The notes beneath the pieces were generated by a model. The model did not search any database. It was not told the DNA's origin and saw only the letters and a program-made list of their open reading frames with translations. The translations under genes and the position numbers were made by a program. Shown one piece after another: positions 26,837-35,904 of a stretch of 64,000 nucleotides of DNA; the stretch's first letter is position 1; each line of letters starts with the position of its first letter. This DNA is from an uncultured Pontibacter sp. (GTDB lineage Bacteria; Bacteroidota; Bacteroidia; Cytophagales; Hymenobacteraceae): the NCBI RefSeq assembly GCF_947492645.1, contig NZ_CANLMZ010000003.1:310001-374000 (forward strand). Direction: 5' to 3'.

Positions 26837-27817
26837 TCAGACAACCAGGCGCTTCCAGGTGCCTTTCATGTAATTATATTTTAACGTGCTGGGTAAGGCT
26901 TTCCAGAAGTATTTGTTCATTTCTACTGCAAAACTGGGTTGCATGTAGCAGTTAATGGTGCAGCCTTCGCATTCGGGTAGCCGCCCCTCCTGCTGCTTTA
27001 GCGCCTCTACTTCCTGGCTCAAGTATAAACGGTGCAGGTTACCTTGTATCGGAAAGCTTTTTGTGCCCAGGTGGTAACACGGCAGCACCAGTTCGTTTTC
27101 AGGAGAGATAACAAGGGTAGTGCTTGCTGCTTTACAGACTGGTTTTGCGGTATGGTTGCCTCCATCGCGCCGTAATTGTATAAAACCCTCGTTTAAGTAT
27201 ACTTGCCGGCGCTTGCCAAAAGCCGACAGGTAATCTAACTCCTGTTCTGTTAGCTGCTCCCCGGTTTCTACCTGGTTGTACTCAAAGGCCGGGTTAAGTA
27301 TAAGCACAAGCTTGTTCGGAAGTATAATTTTCTGGTACACTTCCTCTAGCTGGTGCAAATTGCTTTTAAATACTGTAAATAGTATATCCGGTTTCTCCCC
27401 GAGCCGCTTCGCCACCTCTATAGACTCCATCACGAAGTCGTAGCAAGCCACGCCCCGGCCAGTATCATGCTCGGTTTTATCGGTAGAGTCCAGGGAAAAG
27501 TGCAGCATGTCTACTTTGCCTTTCAGGCGCTCGGCCAGTTTGGGGTACAGCAGGCCATTGGTGGTAAGTGTTGTTATAAAACCCATCTCATGCGCCATGC
27601 CCAGCATCTGGTCTATGTGCCGGTGCAGTAGTGGTTCGCCCCCGGTAAAGTCTATCACCTGTACGCCCAGCCGCTTTAGGTCCAGCAGGTTTTGGTGCAC
27701 ATCCTCCAGCGTAATGTATGGCGATGGCTTTTCCCAGATGTCGCAGAACGAGCACTTTGCGTTACAGCGGTAGGTAACGTAGTAGTTGCAAAGCACAGGT
27801 TTCGATCTCAGGCGCAT
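26837..27817 (-). CDS. Radical SAM protein with C-terminal SPASM-like cysteines
   Basis: 326 residues. The radical SAM cluster motif C18-x3-C22-x2-C25 is in TYRCNAKCSFCDIW; GGEP is at 59-62. A cysteine-rich C-terminus (PECEGCTINCYMQPSF near 280-295, plus C in VLPCYH) may hold an auxiliary Fe-S cluster. Close relatives include MoaA/NirJ-like and peptide-modifying enzymes, but no precursor peptide or cofactor genes are adjacent. The reaction is therefore unknown. Confidence 0.88.
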   Translation of the reverse strand: MRLRSKPVLCNYYVTYRCNAKCSFCDIWEKPSPYITLEDVHQNLLDLKRLGVQVIDFTGGEPLLHRHIDQMLGMAHEMGFITTLTTNGLLYPKLAERLKGKVDMLHFSLDSTDKTEHDTGRGVACYDFVMESIEVAKRLGEKPDILFTVFKSNLHQLEEVYQKIILPNKLVLILNPAFEYNQVETGEQLTEQELDYLSAFGKRRQVYLNEGFIQLRRDGGNHTAKPVCKAASTTLVISPENELVLPCYHLGTKSFPIQGNLHRLYLSQEVEALKQQEGRLPECEGCTINCYMQPSFAVEMNKYFWKALPSTLKYNYMKGTWKRLVV

Positions 27818-27953
27818 TAGTTAGGTTTTAAGAATCCAAAATTAAGGATTATGACTGAAGTATAAGGTACGAAAGTATAGATGTGTTTGTCTTTTATACT
27901 ATCTACAGCACCTAGTATTTATATTTACATACTTAAACACAGCCCATTATACT

Positions 27954-28343
27954 ATGAAAAGACAAAACATTTCTTCCGGTGCAGTTTGGGAAGACACTAT
28001 TGGCTACAGCCGTGCCGTGCGCGTGGGCAATACCATTGAGGTAGCCGGCACCACCGCCACCAATGGCAACGAGGTTATTGGCAAAGGCAGCCCGTACGAG
28101 CAGACAAAATATATCCTGCAAAAAATTGAGCATGCATTGCAACAGGCCGGTGCCTCGCTGAACGATGTGGTGCGCACACGCATTTTTGTAACCGACATCA
28201 GCCGTTGGGAAGATGTCGGACGTGCCCATGGCGAGTTCTTTGGAAGTATAAAACCTGCCGCTACAATGGTAGAAGTAAGCGCATTGATCAACCCTGAGCA
28301 TTTGGTAGAGATAGAGGCGACCGCCATACTTGCCACTACATAG
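27954..28343 (+). CDS. RidA family enamine/imine deaminase
   Basis: 129 residues, single-domain RidA/YjgF/UK114 fold. The family core ASLNDVVRTRIFVTDISRWEDVGRAHGEFFG contains the conserved arginine that binds the carboxylate; PAATMVEVSALINPEHLVEIEATAI closes it. RidA hydrolyses reactive enamine intermediates of amino-acid metabolism; related subfamilies have other roles. This one lacks some canonical RidA N-terminal residues, so the subgroup is open. Single gene. Confidence 0.92.
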   Translation: MKRQNISSGAVWEDTIGYSRAVRVGNTIEVAGTTATNGNEVIGKGSPYEQTKYILQKIEHALQQAGASLNDVVRTRIFVTDISRWEDVGRAHGEFFGSIKPAATMVEVSALINPEHLVEIEATAILATT

Positions 28344-28492
28344 GCAGCTACAAAACCCGTTTTTTATCGTTTTTAAAAGCAATACTGCCTGCAATGCACA
28401 GGTAACACAAGCTGTTTATCTGGTTTTTGGCTGCAATTGTATAGAGATGTAGGCGCTTTGTATAAAAAAAATTTATACCGGTGTTAAACCTT

Positions 28493-28500
28493 TAATTTTG
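28493..28500 (+). promoter_or_regulatory. Candidate -7 box for a short non-coding transcript
   Basis: TAATTTTG, exact TAnnTTTG, about 65 bases before a strong terminator with no reading frame between. The -33 element is not convincing. Confidence 0.35.
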
Positions 28501-28506
28501 TAATGC

Positions 28507-28600
28507 ATCTAATATGCAAGGGGTATTCTTGGTTAAGGTGAGATATAAGTAAGAGCCCATCCATCAAAGGCCGCATCTTCGGGTGCGGCCTTTGTGTTTT
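28507..28600 (+). ncRNA. Possible small RNA of about 95 nt
   Basis: The predicted start lies about seven bases after the box at 28493-28500. Close to it is a small TGCAT/ATGCA hairpin (28504-28518), and the region ends at an excellent terminator (28565-28600). No open frame of useful length lies between. It sits 160 bases after the RidA stop in a 380-bp gap. It does not resemble 4.5S RNA, 6S RNA, tmRNA or RNase P RNA to me. The alternative is that this is simply a distal terminator of the RidA transcript. Confidence 0.35.
28565..28600 (+). terminator. Intrinsic terminator in the RidA-AbgT gap
   Basis: 13-bp stem with one G-U pair (28565-28577 with 28582-28594), loop TTCG, followed by a T-rich tail. 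Confidence 0.92.
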
Positions 28601-28675
28601 TTAAAACTGCTGATGCGGACGTTTTTGCTGTTCAGGATAATTTAGCGCAAAGCAGCCGTACTTGTGTAAAACAAT

Positions 28676-28705
28676 AAGCGCCTGAGCATTGCTGCTCAGG
28701 CGCTT
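28676..28705 (-). terminator. Terminator of the AbgT gene
   Basis: Perfect 13-bp GC-rich stem (28676-28688 with 28693-28705), 4-base loop, 21 bases past the abgT stop. The minus side continues with ATTGTTTT. Confidence 0.85.
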
Positions 28706-28726
28706 TCCTTATAAACTAAGTTACCC

Positions 28727-30253
28727 TTACGGCATATACAGGTTTGCACCCGGTCCTATTGGCAGGTCTAGCAAGATCCAGATAATAAACATGATGATCC
28801 AACCGATCAGGAACACGATGGAGTACGGCAGCATGGTAGAAATTACCGTACCAATACCCGCTTTCTTATCGTAGCGCTGTATAAAGGCCACAATCAACGC
28901 AAAGTATGACATCATCGGTGAAATAATGTTGGTAACGCTATCTCCGATGCGGTAAGCCACCTGCGTAAACTCTGGCGTATAGCCCAGCAACATAAACATC
29001 GGAATGAAAACCGGCGCCATAATGGCCCATTTCGCAGAAGCCGAGCCCATTACCATGTTGATAGAGGCCGCTACAAGTATAAACATGATCATCAACGGGA
29101 TACCGCTTAAGCCCATGGTTTTCAAGGTATCGGCACCGTTGATGGCAAGTATAAGCCCCAGGTTTGTCCAGTTAAAGTATGCCACGAACTGGGCGGCAAA
29201 AAACACCAGTACAATGTAAGAGCCCAGCGTTTCCATGGATTTGGACATGCCGCGCATCACATCGCTGTCGTTTCTGATAGTTTTGGCCCCGATACCGTAG
29301 GCAATACCCGCAATACCAGCCAGCAGGAAAATAAAGGCCACAATACCCGACATAAACGGCGAGTTCAGGATATCACCTGTCTCCGGGTTGCGCAGGTAAC
29401 CGTTCTCCGGAATAAGACCACCAAGTATAAAGGCAACCATTAAAAGTATGGCAATGGTAGCATACAGTATACCGCGCTTCTCCTGTGGGGTTAGGCGGTC
29501 TATACTTTGCGGCTTCTCATCGCCTTCGTACTCGCCCAGCCTCGGTATTACAATCTTCTCCGTAACCCAGGTGCCTAGTCCTGCAACAACAAACGTAGAG
29601 GCAAACATGAAGTAGTAATTAGCCGCAGGGTTAACTGTATAGTTCGGATCAATTATACGGGCCGCCTCTGTAGACAGACCAGCCAAAAGCGGATCGATGG
29701 TGCCTAGCAGCAGGTTGGCGCTATAGCCCCCCGACACACCGGCAAACGCAGCGGCCAGACCAGCCAACGGGTGGCGACCAGCAGCCAGGAAAATAACCGC
29801 AGCCAAAGGCACCAGCAATACATAGCCAACCTCAGATGCTGTATTAGAAATAACACCCGAGAACACAATCACAAATGTGAGCAAACGCTTCGGTGACGAA
29901 AGCACTACCAAACGCAGCACCGCCCCGATCAGGCCTGTGCCCTCGGCAATACCAATACCAAGCAAGGACACTAACACCGTACCCAGCGGCGCAAAGGCTG
30001 TAAAGTTGGTAACCATGCGTGTCAGGATCATGTGGAGGCCTTCTGCAGAAAGCAGGTTAACCGGTGTTACTGTTTCGCCGGTGCCTGGGTGCACCACAGC
30101 CAGGTCAAACTGGCTGGCCACCCACGACAGGATAATTACCAGTAAGGCAAAGCCGGCAAATAGCGTAGCAGGGTGCGGCAGGGCATTGCCTATGCGCTCC
30201 ACCACCGACAGGAACTTATCTATTCCTGATTTTTTCTTCTGAAGTTCAGTCAT
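28727..30253 (-). CDS. abgT: AbgT family transporter
   Basis: Inner-membrane transporter. 508 residues from the ATG at 30251-30253, the same length as E. coli AbgT; a start 20 codons upstream is less likely. About eleven hydrophobic segments with AbgT-family stretches such as [22 protein letters not shown] and [18 protein letters not shown]. Known members take up p-aminobenzoyl-glutamate, a folate breakdown product; others export sulfonamide-type folate inhibitors. Direction and substrate here are not determined. Convergent with nothing; its upstream neighbour is divergent. Confidence 0.93.
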   Translation of the reverse strand: MTELQKKKSGIDKFLSVVERIGNALPHPATLFAGFALLVIILSWVASQFDLAVVHPGTGETVTPVNLLSAEGLHMILTRMVTNFTAFAPLGTVLVSLLGIGIAEGTGLIGAVLRLVVLSSPKRLLTFVIVFSGVISNTASEVGYVLLVPLAAVIFLAAGRHPLAGLAAAFAGVSGGYSANLLLGTIDPLLAGLSTEAARIIDPNYTVNPAANYYFMFASTFVVAGLGTWVTEKIVIPRLGEYEGDEKPQSIDRLTPQEKRGILYATIAILLMVAFILGGLIPENGYLRNPETGDILNSPFMSGIVAFIFLLAGIAGIAYGIGAKTIRNDSDVMRGMSKSMETLGSYIVLVFFAAQFVAYFNWTNLGLILAINGADTLKTMGLSGIPLMIMFILVAASINMVMGSASAKWAIMAPVFIPMFMLLGYTPEFTQVAYRIGDSVTNIISPMMSYFALIVAFIQRYDKKAGIGTVISTMLPYSIVFLIGWIIMFIIWILLDLPIGPGANLYMP

Positions 30254-30412
30254 AAAAGATTGGTATTGGTTGGTGTGACAGCACAAAAATGGAAGGTATT
30301 TGTGTGCCGCCATCCTTTAAAAGGTTTTCGAATTTGGCAAAAAAAAGCCACCTCCCCAAATTTTACCTAAAAAGCCATATATTAGCCAACCTGTATTAAC
30401 ACGTGTTTACCC

Positions 30413-31306
30413 ATGATACCACCTCTACAACCCGGCGACCGTATTGCCATACTTTCTACTGCCCGCAAAATTACAGCTTCAGAAATAGAGGCTGCTGTAT
30501 CTGCTTTTGAGAGTTGGGGATTAGAGGTTGTGCTGGGCGAAACCATTGGGGCCAGTTATAACCAATTTGCCGGCGACGATGCGCTGCGCTTGCAAAACCT
30601 GCAGCAGATGCTTGACGATGAAAGTATAAAAGCCATCGTTTGTGCCCGCGGCGGCTACGGCACTACCCGCATTATAGACCAGGTTGATTTTACCGGCTTT
30701 AAAAAGCACCCGAAGTGGCTCGTTGGTTTTAGTGATGTAACTACGCTGCACAGCCACATACATAACCTTGGCTTGCCTACCATACACGCCATTATGCCGG
30801 TACTTTTTGCAAAAGAAGGAGCCGGGCCGTCTGTAGAAAGCCTGCGCCAACTGCTGTTCGGCGAAGAGATATGTTATTCACTTGCCCCACACGCCTTTAA
30901 CCGATCGGGCACAGGCACGGGCCAGTTGGTGGGTGGCAACCTGTCTATGCTGCACACGCTTACCGGCACCCGCTCCGATATCAGCACCGATGGTAAAATC
31001 CTGTTTCTCGAAGACCTGGACGAGTACCTCTACCACATAGACCGTATGATGGTGCACCTGGACCGCAGCGGCAAACTAGCTAACTTAGCTGGCCTTATCA
31101 TTGGCGACATGAGCGACATGCATGACAACACCGTTCCTTTTGGCAAAACTGCCTACGAAATTATACTAGAGCACACCGGCAAGTATAACTACCCTGTTTG
31201 CTACGGTTTTCCGGTTGGGCACGAGCCCCTTAACCTGGCGCTTGTTTGTGGCAGAGAGGCTACTTTAGCGGTAAGTGAGGCTGGCGTGAAACTAAGTTAT
31301 TGTTAA
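30413..31306 (+). CDS. ldcA: LD-carboxypeptidase (peptidase S66)
   Basis: 297 residues, normal for cytoplasmic LdcA, which trims the terminal D-Ala from recycled murein tetrapeptides. Nucleophile S107 is in VGFSDVT. ARGGYGTTRI at 78-87 and GGNLSMLHTLTGT are conserved; the Glu and His of the Ser-Glu-His triad are expected in LFLEDLDEYLYHIDRM and FPVGHEP. No signal peptide, consistent with a recycling role. It is the divergent neighbour of abgT. Confidence 0.93.
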   Translation: MIPPLQPGDRIAILSTARKITASEIEAAVSAFESWGLEVVLGETIGASYNQFAGDDALRLQNLQQMLDDESIKAIVCARGGYGTTRIIDQVDFTGFKKHPKWLVGFSDVTTLHSHIHNLGLPTIHAIMPVLFAKEGAGPSVESLRQLLFGEEICYSLAPHAFNRSGTGTGQLVGGNLSMLHTLTGTRSDISTDGKILFLEDLDEYLYHIDRMMVHLDRSGKLANLAGLIIGDMSDMHDNTVPFGKTAYEIILEHTGKYNYPVCYGFPVGHEPLNLALVCGREATLAVSEAGVKLSYC

Positions 31307-31379
31307 ACACCTACATGTATAGTGCAGATAAGCGTATGTTTACTGTTATCCGGTGGTTGTAGCAAATTTGAATTAAGAA

Positions 31380-31733
31380 ATGGAATACCCAGAAGAGTAT
31401 GAATTGATGGCAATATTTGAGAGCGAGCCTGATATGCTTGACTCTACAACTGATGTTCCGTTTTACTATAACAAATCAACTTACAAGTACAGCAATCCTG
31501 AAAAAGAAGTAATTACTTTCTCAATGACGCCTTCCTATGATGAAGTTTCAATTAAAGTGTCAAAGGAAAATTTTGAGATTGCTAACATGAATCTGCAACA
31601 CATTTCTTCCTTAAGTGTGCTTAGTGACAATAAAGAAGAAAAAAGAATAATGTTAACTGGAAGAAACTATGTACTAAAGGTTCAGTTGAAACCAAGGTTT
31701 AACATCCAATTTGCGGAAGAGTTAGCAATATAA
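31380..31733 (+). CDS. Small hypothetical protein, AT-rich gene
   Basis: 117 residues, acidic at the N-terminus, no signal peptide or membrane segment. The gene has noticeably more A/T than its neighbours and lacks the heptamer AAGTATA found in most genes of similar setting, so it may be a recent arrival or a lineage-specific gene. There are no recognisable motifs. A start 73 bases after ldcA allows co-transcription, although the intervening DNA also contains possible promoter-like AT-rich sequence. Confidence 0.6.
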   Translation: MEYPEEYELMAIFESEPDMLDSTTDVPFYYNKSTYKYSNPEKEVITFSMTPSYDEVSIKVSKENFEIANMNLQHISSLSVLSDNKEEKRIMLTGRNYVLKVQLKPRFNIQFAEELAI

Positions 31734-31906
31734 AAACTGGCTACAACACGGCACAGGCTCCATACTCGGCTGCGCCTCGTTCACAGCCTGTACTAATCCG
31801 TTAATCGAAACTCAATTTACATTAATTAAATGGTTTGGGGTAGCTACGTCTCTATTGTACCTCGTGTCTGTTTTTTTAATATCATGTACATGCACGCCAA
31901 CCTCTT

Positions 31907-32614
31907 TCAAGCAGCTTTATCTATACCCTTCTGTCGCACATCCTGGTAATAATTACAGATACTATTTAGCACGCATTGCTCACATTTGGGGCCGAAGAAG
32001 GTGCAGATGCGCTGCCCGTGGCGCAGCATGTGTATATGGAAGTTATAGAGTTCTTCAGGTTCCGGAGGCAGCATCTCTAAAAGTATGGTGTGGGCTTTGT
32101 TGGCTGTTGCCTTCGCTCCTATAAGGCCTACGCGCTGGCTAATCCGGAACACGTGCGTATCAACGGGCATTACCGGCTTTTTAAAATTGAAGAGCAGCAC
32201 CAAAGTTGCCGTTTTCAAACCAACACCGGGCAAGCGTGTCAGCCACTCCATCGCCTCTGCCACAGGCATATCCTCCAGAAAATCTATACTTATCTCGCCA
32301 CGTTCTTCTTTTATAATGCGCAAGGCTTGCTGTATCTGGGGCGCTTTCTGGCCGGGGTAGCGGGTGGTTTGTATTGCATCTACCAGTTCATCTACATCAG
32401 CGTTCATAATTCCTTCCCAGTCCCCGAAGCGCTCCATCATGGTATAGTATGCCTTCTCCTCGTCTTTGTGGTTAGTGCGGTGCGATAGCATGGTAGAGAT
32501 AAGCTCATGCATGTGGCTGCGCCTTGGGTCAAGTATGCGGCGTCTGTATTCCTGGTTCAGCAATTCGTGGGTTAGCTGTGTTTTTTCGTCGGCAGGTAAT
32601 TGGTGCGCGTCCAT
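31907..32614 (-). CDS. nth: Endonuclease III family DNA glycosylase
   Basis: Base-excision repair enzyme for oxidised pyrimidines. 235 residues. Helix-hairpin-helix LPGVGLKTA with catalytic K134, then VDTHV with D152. The [4Fe-4S] cluster cysteines C204-x6-C211-x2-C214-x5-C220 are complete. The N-terminal MDAHQLPADEKTQLTHELLN is somewhat longer than in E. coli Nth. Convergent with the AT-rich small gene, 173 bases apart. Confidence 0.93.
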   Translation of the reverse strand: MDAHQLPADEKTQLTHELLNQEYRRRILDPRRSHMHELISTMLSHRTNHKDEEKAYYTMMERFGDWEGIMNADVDELVDAIQTTRYPGQKAPQIQQALRIIKEERGEISIDFLEDMPVAEAMEWLTRLPGVGLKTATLVLLFNFKKPVMPVDTHVFRISQRVGLIGAKATANKAHTILLEMLPPEPEELYNFHIHMLRHGQRICTFFGPKCEQCVLNSICNYYQDVRQKGIDKAA

Positions 32615-32838
32615 GGGTTAAGCAATTAAATGGATTATCTCTTTACGGTTTCGCCGGAACCATGTTAAGCAGAACCTGAGCAATAATCTGTAACACTATG
32701 TAAAATAAACACTTCTGATGAGCAACCGTTTGCACAGGGTTTGCACTTTTCCTACCCAATTATACTGTACGCACACAACTATTTACATCTTTTAACGCTA
32801 TACCTCATGGTAATTTGGCTTTATACTGCTCTTACTGT

Positions 32839-33528
32839 ATGCAAATAAAATTTCTGGGAACTGGCGGCGCTTTCGATACAGACTACCTGAACTCGGCTGC
32901 CTTGTTGGATTATAATGACAAGCACTTTCTGATAGACTGTGGCTTTACTGTTTTCCCGACGCTTATAAAAAAGAGCCTGATTAACAGAGTTAATTATATT
33001 ATACTTACCCACCTGCACAACGACCATTGCGGTAGCCTTGCAAATTTGCTGCTTTACAAGAGCATCGTGGAGAAGGTAAAACCGCCTGTTATACTTTACC
33101 CCTCCGAAAGCTTTAGGCAAGAAGTGTACAAGTTTTTGAAGATACAGTTAAAACAACCCGATAAGTATGCAGAGTTTGTGCCCCTGGAGCAATTTGAAGG
33201 CATAACAGCAGTAGATACATTTGGGCAACACTCAGAGGGTATGCAAACTTACGCCTACATCTTCGACAACGATATCCGGTATGTGTACTCCGGCGACCTG
33301 GGCAAGCCTGAGGTGCTGTTTGAGAAACTGGAGAAGATGCCACACAAGCCAACCTACGTTTTCCACGACATCACCTTTAACCCCGAAAACGATGGGCACA
33401 CCTACTACAAAAAGCTGCTGCCCTACTTAAACGGCCTGGACATGTTTGGTTACCACTGCGACCCTACACAAAACCCCTCGGATAACCCCATACGACTTGT
33501 ATTTTATGAAAAAGACCTGATGGCGTAG
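32839..33528 (+). CDS. Metallo-beta-lactamase-fold hydrolase
   Basis: 229 residues from the ATG at 32839; the frame reaches a TTG 24 bases upstream, which adds no family sequence. Start MQIKFLGTGGAFDTDYLNSAALL is the usual first strand of the fold. Metal motif HLHNDH at 58-63 and later YVFHDITF and GYHCDP supply further ligands. It resembles the RNase Z/phosphodiesterase branch rather than the glyoxalases, but the substrate cannot be named. Confidence 0.88.
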   Translation: MQIKFLGTGGAFDTDYLNSAALLDYNDKHFLIDCGFTVFPTLIKKSLINRVNYIILTHLHNDHCGSLANLLLYKSIVEKVKPPVILYPSESFRQEVYKFLKIQLKQPDKYAEFVPLEQFEGITAVDTFGQHSEGMQTYAYIFDNDIRYVYSGDLGKPEVLFEKLEKMPHKPTYVFHDITFNPENDGHTYYKKLLPYLNGLDMFGYHCDPTQNPSDNPIRLVFYEKDLMA

Positions 33529-33712
33529 TGGCTGCTGCTGTATTTAACAGTACTGCAGCCAGCGGCATACTTTGCTTCTGAGCCACAGCCTAAATCAGCT
33601 TGGCAATGCTTGCGCCGGGTGCCTCAAAGGGCCTTTAAAGTATAAATCTATAAAACCCTTTCGCTGCATTTCAGGTTATCAACAAACAAATTATGCCGCC
33701 CTGCAAAACGCT

Positions 33713-34375
33713 ATGAATACAACGCAAAGACAAGCCAAATCAGCCAACAAACCTTTCCTGGGCCAGCCACTACACATCGCCTATAGCATACTTTTAGGTT
33801 TATACTTAATTTATACCGGCCTTACCACTCCAGACCTTAAAAACTGGGCACTCGAGAATACATTAACGCTATCGCTGGTAATTTTCCTGATTGCGTTTTA
33901 CAACATTTTCCGGTTTTCAGACCTCAGCTATACTTTGATTTTCCTGTTTCTGCTGCTGCACATGTATGGCAGCCAGTACCAGTACGCCGATAATCCTTTT
34001 GGAGAGTGGCTGAAGACAGCCTTTAACCAACCCCGCAACCAGTATGACAGGATTGTGCACCTGGGCTTCGGCTTGCTGCTGGCATACCCCCTGCACGAAG
34101 TACTTCTGGATGGCTTTAAAGTAAAACGCGTTTACAGCTACTTGCTACCCATGGAGTTAACGCTTTCGTTTAGCGCCTTGTATGAGCTGGTAGAATGGAT
34201 TGTAGCTGACCTGGTATTTAAAGACCGCCAACGTGGTATGGATTTTCTGGGGATGCAAGGGGATATTTGGGATGCCCAAAAGGATATGGGGCTTGCATTG
34301 GCGGGTGCTTTTGTAGCGATGCTGCTTGCCGTTTTTCTAAAAAAAAGACCTGCTCCACAAAGTAGGCAGGCCTGA
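33713..34375 (+). CDS. DUF2238 (YjdF-like) membrane protein
   Basis: 220 residues from the ATG at 33713; a longer frame from 33572 lacks family similarity. Five or six hydrophobic segments and the DUF2238 pattern: HMYGSQYQYADNPFGEWL, NQYDRIVHLGFGLLL, YELVEW and GMQGDIWDAQKDMGLALAG. The conserved His/Asp/Glu residues inside the membrane suggest metal binding or catalysis, but no function is established. A terminator for the convergent gene is embedded in its last codons. Confidence 0.88.
   Translation: MNTTQRQAKSANKPFLGQPLHIAYSILLGLYLIYTGLTTPDLKNWALENTLTLSLVIFLIAFYNIFRFSDLSYTLIFLFLLLHMYGSQYQYADNPFGEWLKTAFNQPRNQYDRIVHLGFGLLLAYPLHEVLLDGFKVKRVYSYLLPMELTLSFSALYELVEWIVADLVFKDRQRGMDFLGMQGDIWDAQKDMGLALAGAFVAMLLAVFLKKRPAPQSRQA
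34339..34372 (-). terminator. Terminator of the minus-strand lipoprotein gene, inside the DUF2238 coding end
   Basis: Reading the minus strand, a 7-bp stem (34366-34372 with 34347-34353, one G-U) is followed by eight Ts (34339-34346). It overlaps the final codons of the convergent DUF2238 gene. Confidence 0.75.
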
Positions 34376-34404
34376 TATGCATAAGTGACGTTAAAAGCGC
34401 GTTT

Positions 34405-34776
34405 CTATTTCGCCTCATCGCCTGTATACTCTATTTTAACTTTACCCTTCCGGGTTTCTATCCGCATTTTATCCTGTTCTATTTTTATACTTACCTCATC
34501 ATCCTGGTACAACAGGTTGTGGTGCCGGTAAAAGCTATGGCGCTTTTTCATGTGGCGGGCAAACTGCTTCAGGGGCATGCCATGGGCTAGTTGCGCATCC
34601 TTCCGCAGCGCTGCCTGCATTGCGGCGGCTTCGTCGTCAGCGATGGCAGCTGCTCCTGCATTATCTCGGCTACTCCCCAGCAAAGCATATGCATTTGCGT
34701 CGCTTATGCGTTCGCAGGCGCTAAAAACACTTACCAGCAGCAGGCTTAGCAGGCCCATTTGTATATACTTTTTCAT
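34405..34776 (-). CDS. Small lipoprotein of unknown function
   Basis: 123 residues. The signal sequence ends at FSAC near residue 21, a lipobox. The mature part is Ala- and Lys-rich, with MKKRHSFYRHHNLL and a C-terminal beta-like stretch (VSIKIEQDKMRIETRKGKVKIEY). I do not recognise a family. Downstream of the OmpA gene on the same strand, but a terminator at 34850-34875 separates them. Confidence 0.72.
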   Translation of the reverse strand: MKKYIQMGLLSLLLVSVFSACERISDANAYALLGSSRDNAGAAAIADDEAAAMQAALRKDAQLAHGMPLKQFARHMKKRHSFYRHHNLLYQDDEVSIKIEQDKMRIETRKGKVKIEYTGDEAK

Positions 34777-34843
34777 ACTTGTACTTCTCTCAGGCCAAAG
34801 GCATCTCCTTTGGTACTTTATCAGCTTTTACAGGATGCTTTAT

Positions 34844-34875
34844 AAAAAACCAGCCGCACCAAGAGGTGCGGCTGG
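34844..34875 (-). terminator. Terminator of the first OmpA-family gene
   Basis: On the minus strand: 11-bp GC-rich stem (34865-34875 with 34850-34860), 4-base loop, then six Ts (34844-34849). Confidence 0.93.
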
Positions 34876-34910
34876 AAAATCATCCAATATTCACTTTAAT
34901 CAATAAGATC

Positions 34911-35597
34911 TTATAAATCGCCACGCTCAGCGGCTTTTCTCATTTTCTCGTTTGCATAAATAGCTATCTCTACGCGGCGGTTTTGCGCACGGCCAGATTC
35001 TGTAGAGTTATCCGCTACAGGCTGATCGAAAGCATAGCCTTGCGTGGTAATACGGCTGCGGTCTACACCCATTTGAGCGGCATAGTTTGCCACAGACTGC
35101 GCACGACGCTCCGATAAAGCTTGGTTTAGGTCACGTGAACCAGTATTGTCGGTATGGCCCTCGATAAGGATATTTGTGTCCGGATACTTTTTAAGTGTAG
35201 TAGCTAGCTGCGATATCTCTGTTTTAGCACCAGACTGCAACTCCGCTGAGTTTGTGCTGAACAGGATGCCAGAGTTGAAAGTGATCTTGATACCTTCTCC
35301 TACACGCTCAACCTTTGCATTTTCAAGGTCGCGCTGCAACTCTTCGGCCTGCTTATCCATGCGGCGACCGATAAGGGCACCTGCTGTACCACCCACGGCT
35401 GCACCAATAATAGCGCCTGTAGCGGTGCTACCTGTTGCTTTACCAATGGCGCCACCCAATACAGCACCAGCACCAGCACCAATTGCACCGCCCTTAGCAG
35501 TACGGCTGGCATTACACGATGTAAAAAGTATAGCAATCAAGGCAAAAGCTGCCAGATAAATTCTCATGTTTTTCATGGTCTTCATATTTTGTTTCAT
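34911..35597 (-). CDS. OmpA-family lipoprotein with glycine zipper (first copy)
   Basis: 228 residues; the start could be the ATG at 35597 or one seven codons in. A lipoprotein signal ends at LFTSC. Residues 35-80 are a glycine zipper (GGAIGAGAGAVLGGAIG and GAIIGAAVGGTAGALIG). The C-terminal OmpA domain (about 110-215) carries ILIEGHTDNTGSRDLNQALSERRAQ and NRRVEI, the residues that bind diaminopimelate in peptidoglycan. It probably tethers the outer membrane to the wall. A close paralogue lies 300 bases upstream; each has its own terminator. Confidence 0.9.
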   Translation of the reverse strand: MKQNMKTMKNMRIYLAAFALIAILFTSCNASRTAKGGAIGAGAGAVLGGAIGKATGSTATGAIIGAAVGGTAGALIGRRMDKQAEELQRDLENAKVERVGEGIKITFNSGILFSTNSAELQSGAKTEISQLATTLKKYPDTNILIEGHTDNTGSRDLNQALSERRAQSVANYAAQMGVDRSRITTQGYAFDQPVADNSTESGRAQNRRVEIAIYANEKMRKAAERGDL

Positions 35598-35837
35598 TTA
35601 CGAACAATTAAGTTCTGTGCTTAATACTCCTATTTTTTTAAAATGTTCCGTGCTCTTGCCATACTTGAGCACGGCAGTAAGTATGAATGGGTGCAATAAT
35701 TTTAGCTTGTACCTGGTACATAACACGTTATATTGCCTATACTATATACTTTAACGTCTATAATTAATTCTTGTTTATTATAAGGCGTTGCTTTCGGTGC
35801 AATTTAGTGTATGCCATGCTGTAGCAAGTATAAACGC

Positions 35838-35873
35838 AGCAGGGCCCGACGGAAGAATCCGTCGGGCCCTGCT
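35838..35873 (-). terminator. Terminator of the second OmpA-family gene
   Basis: 16-bp perfect GC-rich stem (35838-35853 with 35858-35873), 4-base loop. On the minus side it is followed by GCGTTTATACTT, again the heptamer. Confidence 0.85.
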
Positions 35874-35904
35874 TTTAGCTTTTTAAAGCTGTACTAAATG
35901 CGCC

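Noticed and set aside
31855..32124. Plus-strand frame opposite the end of nth
   Set aside because: Overlaps a clear conserved gene on the other strand and lacks recognisable sequence.
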